DNA of 35,631 nucleotides. It comes from an uncultured Lentisphaerota bacterium. GTDB lineage: Bacteria; Verrucomicrobiota; Lentisphaeria; Victivallales; UBA1829. The stretch covers positions 1-35,631 of the forward strand of contig ONQZ01000024.1 in assembly GCA_900320095.1 (NCBI GenBank), in the 5' to 3' direction. Under the pieces are notes generated by a model. The model was not told where the DNA came from. It made no database searches and saw nothing but the letters and a program-made list of their open reading frames with translations. Made by a program: the position numbers and the translations under genes. Shown here piece by piece: positions 1 through 6,100 of the stretch (the first letter of the stretch is position 1; every line of letters starts with the position of its first letter).

Positions 1-1
1 A

Positions 2-1177
2 AAAAAAAAAGCCCTGAGCCGTCCGGCAAAAAACTGTGACGCCACGATCCTGCTCCCCGTCTACCGGGCGAATCCCGACTACCTCCGGACCACGCTCGAC
101 TCCGTGATCCGCGTCGCGGAGACGCAGGGCCGCACCGAGGTTATCCTCTTCAACGACTCTTCGCCCGACGATTCCCAGCGCATCATCGACGAGTACGCGG
201 ACCGCTATCCTAAGATCGTCCGCAAGATGCGCTCCGAACACAACCTCGGCGTCGGCAGCGCTCGCACGGAGATGTGCAAGGCCGCGCACGGTCGCTACAT
301 CCTCTCGTTCGACCAGGACGACATCATGCTCCCGTTCGACCTCGGCGGCGTGATCGCCATGATGGACGACAATCCGCAATACGGCGCCAGCTTCTCCAGA
401 AAGTATCTCTTCAACAGCAAGGGGCTCACCGGCGAAGTCCACGGCGGCTGCCTTTCCGAGTTCAACGCCTTCTTCGCCCCGAGGATCAACATCAATGCCA
501 TGGTCATCCGCGCCAACACCCTGGCAGTGCACGACTACTTCAAACCCGTCCCGAACTGCGCCATCAACGACGACGTCTTCCTCATGATCCGGCTCGGCGC
601 TGACACGGATTACCACTACGACGAGGCAAATCCGCGTGCGCTCTACCGCGTCCACGACAAACAGAACTCCCGCCTCTTCCACCATGAAGACCAGAATCCA
701 TTCCGCTGGATGGCGGATTACATGACGAAACAGGACCCCGCCCTTTACAAGCGCATCCTCGCGAACGATCCCCCGGAACTCACACCCGGAAACAGACACT
801 GGGTCCTCGGGCTCATGGGCGCGGCGATCTTCCTCCGCCAGAAGGAAACGGACCTCGTCCTCCCGATCGTCAAAAAGGCGTGCGAGATCGCCCCGGACGA
901 CTACGGCGCGTGGGAACACAGGCTCCTGCTCCTCGCAATCGCGAACCGTTTCGACGAGTTCACGGAGACGTTCCATGCCGCCGTAGAACGATTCAAAGGG
1001 AAATCCCCCTCGATCGAGATCCAGTTCATCGCCGCGATGGGCAAGTATTACCGTGCCCGGCGCACCCCGCTCCCGAAAGACATCCGGGAACGTTATGCGG
1101 AGCTTTCCAAACTGGACAGCGCACCGCCGAAGATCGTACTGGACAACCTGCCGAACACGGCAAGCCGTGCCAAGTAG
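2..1177 (+). CDS. Glycosyltransferase family 2, 5'-truncated by window edge
   Basis: The reading frame is open from base 2 and reaches a TAG at 1175-1177, so the start codon lies left of the window. An internal ATG at 104 would cut off the first strand of the fold: upstream codons read ATILLPVYRANPDYLRTTLD, the usual start of a GT-A glycosyltransferase. VILFNDSSPDDS (nucleotide-binding loop) and SFDQDDIMLPFD (DxD-type metal site) follow. About 130 C-terminal residues are helical and look like a TPR-type tail rather than a membrane anchor. The expected role is transfer of a sugar from a nucleotide-sugar to a glycan or polysaccharide in the cytoplasm. The acceptor cannot be told, as the left neighbours are not visible. 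Confidence 0.85.
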   Translation, partial: KKKALSRPAKNCDATILLPVYRANPDYLRTTLDSVIRVAETQGRTEVILFNDSSPDDSQRIIDEYADRYPKIVRKMRSEHNLGVGSARTEMCKAAHGRYILSFDQDDIMLPFDLGGVIAMMDDNPQYGASFSRKYLFNSKGLTGEVHGGCLSEFNAFFAPRININAMVIRANTLAVHDYFKPVPNCAINDDVFLMIRLGADTDYHYDEANPRALYRVHDKQNSRLFHHEDQNPFRWMADYMTKQDPALYKRILANDPPELTPGNRHWVLGLMGAAIFLRQKETDLVLPIVKKACEIAPDDYGAWEHRLLLLAIANRFDEFTETFHAAVERFKGKSPSIEIQFIAAMGKYYRARRTPLPKDIRERYAELSKLDSAPPKIVLDNLPNTASRAK

Positions 1178-1287
1178 TGCCCGGCTACGCTCGGGCACGA
1201 AAATAACTCCTCATCTCCCGTGCCGTCGCGTAGCACGGCACTACTGCCGTCAAGGGCTTGCCCTTGTGCCCGGCTCCGCTCGGGCAC
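1177..1287. repeat. Cluster of short GTGC...GCAC palindromes (REP-like)
   Basis: Three 22-bp palindromes with 7-bp arms and 8-bp loops lie at 1177-1198, 1220-1241 and 1266-1287. Arms are GTGCCCG/CGGGCAC in the first and third, and GTGCCGT/ACGGCAC in the second. The loops are related (GCTACGCT, CGCGTAGC, GCTCCGCT), with the second being the inverse complement of the first type. A fourth inverted repeat, CAAGGGC/GCCCTTG, occupies 1251-1266 between copies two and three. A similar unit (GTGCGC...GCGCAC) occurs at 32909-32932. This resembles a REP/BIME-type element downstream of a gene. No transposase is nearby. Confidence 0.6.
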
Positions 1288-1299
1288 GGAGCAATCTGT

Positions 1300-1345
1300 A
1301 AAAATGTCCTCCTCGGTTCTTGGTGATCGGGGAGGACAATTTGTT
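1300..1345 (-). terminator. Rho-independent terminator, probably bidirectional
   Basis: An 8-bp stem TGTCCTCC (1305-1312) / GGAGGACA (1331-1338) lies directly after the minus-strand gene that ends at 1373. On the minus strand it is followed by TTTTTAC. On the plus strand ATTTGTTATT follows, so it may also stop transcription of the glycosyltransferase gene. The 18-nt loop is rather large. Confidence 0.6.
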
Positions 1346-1372
1346 ATTGATAAAAACTGATATACGGTGCTG

Positions 1373-1723
1373 TCAGAAGGCGAACGCGTCGGCGTTTTCG
1401 AGCAGTTTCGCACCGGCGGCGCAGGCGTCGCAGAAACACCATTTTCCGCCGTCCGCCTTGATCTTGTGCGCCAGCGCGGCGAATTCCTTCGCCTTCGCTT
1501 CGCCGAAATACTGCACGGCGCGCGGCGATTCGAAGAACGGGATCACCTGGTCGATCGTGCAGACGTCTTCCTTCAGTTCCGTCAGCAGGGCGTCCGCGGC
1601 GGCCTTTTCGCCGGCGGTCCCGACTGCGTCGATCCACGCCTGCGCGACGGTCTTGAGGTCCTGACAGCACGACGGCGCCGCGATCATTGCCTTTGCGGTT
1701 TCGATGAGTTCCTGTTTCGTCAT
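1373..1723 (-). CDS. Small Cys-rich protein (CC and CFCDAC motifs), unknown function
   Basis: A 116-residue soluble protein. The ATG at 1721-1723 is chosen because the upstream part of the open frame is low-quality sequence shared with the lipocalin gene on this strand. It has a Cys pair at 19-20 (APSCC), a central Cys55 and a C-terminal CFCDAC cluster (Cys96, 98, 101), all in an alpha-helical context (AKEFAALAHKIKADGGKW). I recall similar small proteins in Firmicutes and other anaerobes with CC and CxCxAC motifs, sometimes mislabelled as Hsp90 chaperones; nothing here resembles the Hsp90 ATPase. The five Cys in two clusters suggest metal or redox binding, which is inference. It lies 56 bp after the lipocalin stop and ends at a good terminator, so the two may share a transcript. 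Confidence 0.7.
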   Translation of the reverse strand: MTKQELIETAKAMIAAPSCCQDLKTVAQAWIDAVGTAGEKAAADALLTELKEDVCTIDQVIPFFESPRAVQYFGEAKAKEFAALAHKIKADGGKWCFCDACAAGAKLLENADAFAF

Positions 1724-1779
1724 TTCGGGGGGATTCCTTTCATTGTTAAATGGTATTGGATGGGAAAACAAATCTTTGT

Positions 1780-2316
1780 TTACGGTTTGACCGGCGCGGG
1801 GGCGGGATACTCCAGTTCGTCCAGTACGAATCCGAGCGCCTTCGCGCGGCTCAGAATGCCGTCGAGCTGTGCCTTGTCCATGGTCGGCTTGCGCGCGAGC
1901 ACCCACAGGTAATCCCGGCTCCCGGCGGTCACGAGCGCGTAGCTGTAATCCGGCGCGAGCTCGATCACGCGGTAGTCGGAGTAGAACGGCCAGAAGAACG
2001 ACACGCGGAGTTCGCCGGTCTGCGGCTTCGCGTCCGGGTGTTTGAGCTTGGCTTTTCCGGTGATGGACTTCGGCTTGCCGTCCTTCACGCCGCTGTTCAC
2101 GACATTGACCGTGCCGTCGGCGTTCAGCGTGTATTCCGCCTTCACCTCGTCCATGTCACGCTCGAAATACTGCGGCAGGCGCGCGATCTCGTACCACGTG
2201 CCCATGTAGCGGTCCGGCTCGAAATTTTGCACCGCCGCGATGTCCGACGTGGTCGCGCATCCGGTCAGCGCCGCCGCGACCGACGAGATGATCCCGGTGA
2301 TCAGATGATGTTTCAT
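1780..2316 (-). CDS. blc: Lipocalin lipoprotein (Blc family)
   Basis: 178 residues starting at the ATG 2314-2316, with GAGGTG spaced 5 nt upstream. A short signal peptide ends in a lipobox (AALTGC, Cys20) with Ala at +2, which by the E. coli rule means outer-membrane sorting. The lipocalin signature GTWYEIARLP lies at 39-48 and the barrel strands follow, including SFFWPFYSDYRVIEL and SYALVTAGSRDYLWVLAR. Length and motif order match bacterial Blc/apolipoprotein-D-like lipocalins, which bind lysophospholipids or fatty acids and act in membrane maintenance under stress. The tail ends in a Pro-rich PAPAPVKP. It is transcribed from its own promoter (-10 at 2391-2396), possibly together with the downstream Cys-rich gene. 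Confidence 0.9.
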   Translation of the reverse strand: MKHHLITGIISSVAAALTGCATTSDIAAVQNFEPDRYMGTWYEIARLPQYFERDMDEVKAEYTLNADGTVNVVNSGVKDGKPKSITGKAKLKHPDAKPQTGELRVSFFWPFYSDYRVIELAPDYSYALVTAGSRDYLWVLARKPTMDKAQLDGILSRAKALGFVLDELEYPAPAPVKP

Positions 2317-2390
2317 GGCATTCACCTCATTCTGGTTGATGGTCCGGGCAGCGGCGTCCGAACAGACGCGATTCCCCCTGCCCTCGCCAT

Positions 2391-2419
2391 AACATACCAC
2401 GGCAAGCGCGAAAATGCAA
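2391..2419 (-). promoter_or_regulatory. Putative promoter of the lipocalin gene
   Basis: TTGCAT (2414-2419) and TATGTT (2391-2396), read on the minus strand, are separated by 17 nt. They lie about 75 nt upstream of the lipocalin ATG. The rest of 2317-2504 holds no gene that I can support. Confidence 0.45.
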
Positions 2420-2504
2420 ACGGGAAGCGGCTTTTTCTTTCAAAAACGCGGACGGAACCGGAGCGAATGCGCGCGCGTTGATTTGATTGTCCGCGATGGG
2501 GCGG

Positions 2505-4505
2505 TCACCACCTGCCGGACGCGCCGCCGCCTCCGAACGATCCGCCGCCTCCGCCCGACGAGTGCGAGCTGGAGCTGGAATACGAACGGGACGACCCGGA
2601 CGAACGGGACGAGCCGGACGAACCGCCGCCGGAACCGGAATACGTGCGGACGATGGTCGGGTCGAAGATGACCAGATGCGGCACGGACGTGCCGACGATG
2701 CGTCCCCAGTAGGCCAGCAGGATGGCGATCAGGCACCCGAAGACGCCGACCGCGCCCCACATGGAATCCATGGGATTCAGGATGCGCGGGTCGTGTTCGG
2801 GCTGGGTGTATGCGATGCCCGGATACTCGCGCACCTCCGGCACGTAGACGGTCTTCGGCGCGGCCTGCGGATCGACGGTCACGCCGTCCGGACGGACGCC
2901 CGTCACGTAGAACTCGATCCCCTGCACGACCTTGATCGCCGCCTCGGCGTACTTCTCCGCCTGAAGCTCCGGCACGATCAGTCGGAGCAGGTCGCCCGCG
3001 CGGGCGTCGTTGACCGGGCCTTCCCAGCCGTAGCCGATCTCCAGGCGCGACCTGTGGTCGTTGATCGCGAGCACGAGCAGCGCGCCGTTGTCCACGCCCG
3101 CCTTGCCGATCTTCCATTTCGAGGCGGTCTCGAGCCCGAAATCCTCAATGGTCGACATCCCGATGGTCGGGACCGTCAGCACCATCATCTCGCCGCCGGT
3201 CTGCGCCTCAAGATGGCTGATCGCGGCCGCGAGCTTCGCCGTGCCGTCCTCGCCGAACACCTCGGCCTTGTCGACGATCCGCCAGCCGTCGAGCGGCGCG
3301 GCGGGGATCAGTTCGCTTTCGGGGCGCTCCACGTCCTTCTCTGGCGGATCGCTCACGCTCGAGCTGACGAACCCGAGCGCGAAGAGGATGCCGAGCACGG
3401 CGGCGGCGATCCGCAGGAATTTCTTGCGCAGGATGCCGTCATCGTCGAACTCGTTGGTATCGGTCAGGACCAGACGCGGATTCTTCGCGTGTTTCCGTTT
3501 GTATTCCGTCAGGATCTCCGGGCCTTTCTTCAGGTCGCGGGCGCGCTGGCTCTTGCCGGTTTTGAGCGAGATCACCGCCACGAGGGCGCAAATTCCCAGG
3601 AAGACGATCGCGTAGCGCATCGGAGCCCCCTGATCGCCGCGGCTCACGATCCGCGAATACAGGATGCCAGCGTATCCTTTGCCTTTGTTCTTCTCGGCAT
3701 ACGCTCTCATCCCGACGGATTCTTCGTCCTCGCCGTCGAACGCATCTTCATCCTCGGCGTCGAGCGCGACCTCCGCCGCCTTCTCCTCCGCCTCCATCTG
3801 CTTTTCGATCTCCTCGTCGGTCATGTTGGCGGGGTTCTTCGCCGGAGTCGGACCCGCCTGCCGCGCGGCCTGCGCACCGGCGTTTTCAGCACCGGCGGGG
3901 ATTTTCGCCGCCGTCAGAAGCGAATGCTTCAGGCGTTCCAGCAGCGCGACCGCCCGCGCGCCGCGTTCCAGGACTCTGTATTTTGCGATCTCCTTGTCGA
4001 CCGTATTGTGATCCCAGTCCGCCAGACGCCAGCCGTCGCCGATCAGGCCGAACCGGATCGAGGTGCCGCGAACGTCCTGCACCAGCAGCACACCCTTCCC
4101 CGGCGCCCATTCCGCCGCGATCTGTTCGAACACGTCCTTCGGCTCCGCGAAACGTTCGTCGAAGAACATCAGCGCCACGCCGCAGTCCGCCAGCTTCGCG
4201 ATCTCGCCCGCGAGCGATTCGAGCTTCGTCTGGTCCGACTCCGGCAGCACGCCCTCCGGGTCGTAGACCGTGACGGCGCCCTCCGGGATCCCGAACGACG
4301 TCGCCACCTCGCCCATGGAGTGATAGTACCCCGTCGCGAGCGCCGCGGCGATGAGGAAGAAGATGCCGAAGATCCAGAAGCATCCGAGGCGCGGCAGACG
4401 CACGGACGGCTTCGGCGGCGAGGCGAAGACAGCCTCATATTTCTCGATGGGGTCGATTGCTTTTTTGGCAGGGGCGGAGGGTTCGGGAGTCGTTTGTTTG
4501 GACAT
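2505..4505 (-). CDS. Membrane protein with two TPM domains
   Basis: 666 residues from the ATG at 4503-4505; the open frame extends to an ATG at 4595, but that leaves almost no leader after the likely -10 box and adds non-conserved sequence. Order: cytoplasmic N-terminus, TM 41-60, TPM domain 1 (about 78-180), an acidic stretch (228-270), TM 298-315 and 365-383, TPM domain 2 (about 408-535, with VDKAEVFGEDGTAKLAAAI and DNGALLVLAINDHRSRLEIG), TM 583-601, and a Gly/Ser tail ending SFGGGGASGRW. That tail is the hallmark of the YgcG/TPM family. TPM proteins are linked to photosystem repair in plants and are mostly uncharacterised in bacteria. Two complete domains in one chain is not the common single-domain form. 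It appears monocistronic. Confidence 0.85.
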   Translation of the reverse strand: MSKQTTPEPSAPAKKAIDPIEKYEAVFASPPKPSVRLPRLGCFWIFGIFFLIAAALATGYYHSMGEVATSFGIPEGAVTVYDPEGVLPESDQTKLESLAGEIAKLADCGVALMFFDERFAEPKDVFEQIAAEWAPGKGVLLVQDVRGTSIRFGLIGDGWRLADWDHNTVDKEIAKYRVLERGARAVALLERLKHSLLTAAKIPAGAENAGAQAARQAGPTPAKNPANMTDEEIEKQMEAEEKAAEVALDAEDEDAFDGEDEESVGMRAYAEKNKGKGYAGILYSRIVSRGDQGAPMRYAIVFLGICALVAVISLKTGKSQRARDLKKGPEILTEYKRKHAKNPRLVLTDTNEFDDDGILRKKFLRIAAAVLGILFALGFVSSSVSDPPEKDVERPESELIPAAPLDGWRIVDKAEVFGEDGTAKLAAAISHLEAQTGGEMMVLTVPTIGMSTIEDFGLETASKWKIGKAGVDNGALLVLAINDHRSRLEIGYGWEGPVNDARAGDLLRLIVPELQAEKYAEAAIKVVQGIEFYVTGVRPDGVTVDPQAAPKTVYVPEVREYPGIAYTQPEHDPRILNPMDSMWGAVGVFGCLIAILLAYWGRIVGTSVPHLVIFDPTIVRTYSGSGGGSSGSSRSSGSSRSYSSSSSHSSGGGGGSFGGGGASGRW

Positions 4506-4610
4506 GATGCTCTGCGAGGGGTTGGATATGGTTATTGTAACTGAAAAACAGGGGGGATTCCGGCGGATGGACGAACATACAAAAACCTCGGACATCCGAC
4601 CGCATTTTCT

Positions 4611-4639
4611 AATATAGTCTCCCTCGCGCGGGAAAACAA
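4611..4639 (-). promoter_or_regulatory. Putative promoter of the double-TPM gene
   Basis: Minus-strand TTGTTT (4634-4639) and TATATT (4611-4616) with a 17-nt spacer. This predicts a start of transcription near 4604 and a 5' leader of about 100 nt before the ATG at 4505. No canonical ribosome-binding site is visible before that ATG. Confidence 0.5.
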
Positions 4640-4660
4640 GCCTCGAACGGAAAAAACACG

Positions 4661-5089
4661 TTATTTTGTGCGTGCAGAAAATGGAAACTCACGGCTCGCG
4701 TCGTGCCGCCGGATGAACTTCCACACGTTCTGAGGCGTGGTCCGGACGCCGTGTTCCGCCAGGTGTTCCGCGATGGCACGCGCGCTGTTCCGGTCCCGCC
4801 ACATGGTCAGGATCATGTCCCGAAACGGCAGAAGGGCGCTTCGTCCCGGACCGCGTCTGGGGCCCGCCGCACGCCGCGAAAGTCCGCCCGCGGCAAAGAG
4901 CTGTTCCGGGCTGTAATGCCAGTATTTGCTCGATTCGCGTTCCAGCTCGCGGTACGTTTTCGAACGGTAAAACTCCAGGAGCGCCTTTTTCGGCGGCACG
5001 GCGCGTTTTTCCGCGATCAGCATGGCGACTCCCGCCGCCTTGCCGGGGATCAGAAGCCGGACATTGTTCTGCGTTATTTGAGCGGACAT
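4661..5089 (-). CDS. Third component of DUF3791/DUF3990 module with C-terminal HTH-like domain
   Basis: 142 residues; the start (5087-5089) overlaps the end of the DUF3990 gene by 16 nt and has a GAGGTGG ribosome-binding site. Residues 7-66 resemble the small helical proteins (usually about 60-80 aa) often encoded beside DUF3990 genes: the diagnostic part is FYRSKTYRELERESSKYWHY followed by SPEQLF. Residues 67-87 are a basic Gly/Arg/Pro linker. Residues 88-128 (FRDMILTMWRDRNSARAIAEH, then LAEHGVRTTPQNVWKFIRRH) look like a helix-turn-helix of the kind found in recombinase and plasmid proteins. Operon position suggests an accessory or antitoxin role, and the HTH suggests DNA binding and autoregulation. 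Family assignment is from memory of such clusters; the fusion is read from the sequence. Confidence 0.7.
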   Translation of the reverse strand: MSAQITQNNVRLLIPGKAAGVAMLIAEKRAVPPKKALLEFYRSKTYRELERESSKYWHYSPEQLFAAGGLSRRAAGPRRGPGRSALLPFRDMILTMWRDRNSARAIAEHLAEHGVRTTPQNVWKFIRRHDASREFPFSARTK

Positions 5090-5574
5090 GGCACCACCTC
5101 GCTTCCCGCGTACCGCAAAAGGGAGAGCGCCCTCTCCGTGTGGAACAGAGCCTGATCGGTCAGCTTACGTGTTTTTAAACGGCTGATCAGCTCGGCGAAG
5201 TCGATGAAGTCGCTTTCGTAAAGCGCGAAACTGGCATACACCTGATCGTTGGCGACGGGGCCGAAAACCAGGTCGAAATCGTGTTCATAGTCCGGGTTGC
5301 GGCGGTTCGCCTCCACGAAACGCGCCCATTCCGCGTCGGCTTTTCGGAAAACGCGGATCCGAAGTCCCGCGGTTTGCAGGAAATCGTCGGGGACCTCGTA
5401 GACGGAGACGATGCCGCCCGTCTTCCGTTCGCGGTCGCACTTCGTCTTCACGAAACGCCGCGCCTGCCGAATGCTCGTGGTCGTATAAAATCCCGCGCCG
5501 AAATCGCCGACATGGTCGCTGACGATGATCCGGGGCGTTTTGATCTCGGCCAGTCCGCCGTGATACAGCTTCAT
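5074..5574 (-). CDS. DUF3990 protein, predicted ADP-ribosyltransferase-like toxin
   Basis: 166 residues, ATG at 5572-5574 overlapping the upstream stop in an ATGA, with AGGAGGG in front. It starts MKLYHGGLAEI and has DFGAGFYTTTSIRQARRF (24-41), GPVANDQVYASF (106-117) and QALFHTERALSLL (141-153). This is the pattern of DUF3990, which to my knowledge belongs to the ADP-ribosyltransferase fold group. His5 in LYHG and Tyr30 in GFY would be the NAD-binding residues of an H-Y-x type active site. The protein is soluble, with no signal peptide. Being translationally coupled behind a DUF3791 gene is the usual arrangement of these pairs, which are widely suspected to be toxin-antitoxin systems. Toxic activity and target are not shown by the sequence. 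Confidence 0.8.
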   Translation of the reverse strand: MKLYHGGLAEIKTPRIIVSDHVGDFGAGFYTTTSIRQARRFVKTKCDRERKTGGIVSVYEVPDDFLQTAGLRIRVFRKADAEWARFVEANRRNPDYEHDFDLVFGPVANDQVYASFALYESDFIDFAELISRLKTRKLTDQALFHTERALSLLRYAGSEVVPCPLK

Positions 5575-5789
5575 GCCTTCGCCCTCCTGGCATCCAGAAA
5601 CCCGCCGATGTCACGCAGGATCGCCTCCCGGCTGAAGGAATGCAGAACATCGTAATGCTCCAGCAGGTAGTCCGTCACGCCGTATCGTTCGAACAGCTCG
5701 GCGACGGATCGCCCGTCCATGCCGTGAAGCGTTTTGTACTCCTCGATGCAGAACGACACAAAGACAAGTTTCTTTTCCGGTTCGGTCAT
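5571..5789 (-). CDS. DUF3791 protein, predicted antitoxin partner of DUF3990
   Basis: 72 residues, ATG at 5787-5789 preceded by CGGAG. VSFCIEEYKTLHGMDGRSVA (11-30) followed by ELFERYGVTDYLLEHYDVLH (31-50) and EAILRDIGGFL are the conserved blocks of DUF3791. It is first in the operon and overlaps the DUF3990 start by 4 nt, so the partner is made by translational coupling. The likely job is neutralising or regulating the DUF3990 protein. No DNA-binding domain is visible in it, so DNA binding may be supplied by the third protein of the operon. Confidence 0.85.
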   Translation of the reverse strand: MTEPEKKLVFVSFCIEEYKTLHGMDGRSVAELFERYGVTDYLLEHYDVLHSFSREAILRDIGGFLDARRAKA

Positions 5790-5810
5790 AATCGTTTCTC
5801 CGTAAGAGAT

Positions 5811-5861
5811 AATATACCACCGAAAGCTGAGATGTCAAGAGTTGATAAAATAAACTCTTGA
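5811..5861 (-). promoter_or_regulatory. Promoter and palindromic operator of the DUF3791-DUF3990 operon
   Basis: Minus-strand TTGACA (5833-5838) and TATATT (5811-5816) with a 16-nt spacer lie just upstream of the DUF3791 start. A perfect inverted repeat with 9-bp arms TCAAGAGTT (5835-5843) / AACTCTTGA (5853-5861) and a 9-nt AT-rich centre covers four bases of the -35 box. A repressor bound there would block RNA polymerase, as in autoregulated toxin-antitoxin operons. A terminator for the upstream peptide gene is less likely because no T-run follows on the minus strand. Confidence 0.65.
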
Positions 5862-5880
5862 TATTTTTCCTGTTCAACAG

Positions 5881-6063
5881 TCAATCCCGGAATGCGTCCC
5901 GAATCCATTCCATGACCATGCACACGTATTCGTCGATGATATTCCTCGTGCCGAAACACCGCGTGAGACGGTGCAGAAAGAGATAAATGACCAAAAGCGC
6001 GATGACAGTATAAAGAATCCATCGGCAAAAAAACTCGTAGAGATTTATGATAAACTCGATCAT
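5881..6063 (-). CDS. 60-residue single-span membrane peptide
   Basis: ATG at 6061-6063 with GAAGGTG 5 nt upstream. MIEFIINLYEFFCRWILYTV and IALLVIYLFLHRLTRCFG form one long hydrophobic segment (about residues 4-30) followed by a basic stretch and an amphipathic tail ending EWIRDAFRD. I recognise no family. It lies between the SUKH-FGE gene and the DUF3791 operon, all on the minus strand, in a region with lower GC than its surroundings. It could be a small toxin, a membrane sensor or an accessory protein; the sequence does not decide. The good ribosome-binding site argues for a real gene. Confidence 0.55.
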   Translation of the reverse strand: MIEFIINLYEFFCRWILYTVIALLVIYLFLHRLTRCFGTRNIIDEYVCMVMEWIRDAFRD

Positions 6064-6100
6064 AGCACCTTCGCCACGATGGATTGACAGTTATTCGTTT

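Noticed and set aside
1373..1723. Hsp90-type chaperone label for the small Cys protein
   Set aside because: No GHKL ATPase motifs, 116 residues only; the label is probably a propagated misannotation.
2487..4544. A 685-codon open frame antisense to the double-TPM gene
   Set aside because: High-GC shadow frame: Arg/His/Asp-rich composition without any domain. The minus strand has TPM domains, membrane spans and the family tail.
5835..5861. Terminator for the 60-residue peptide gene
   Set aside because: Position fits, but no T-run follows the stem on the minus strand and the arm covers the -35 box of the next operon, so an operator is the better reading.
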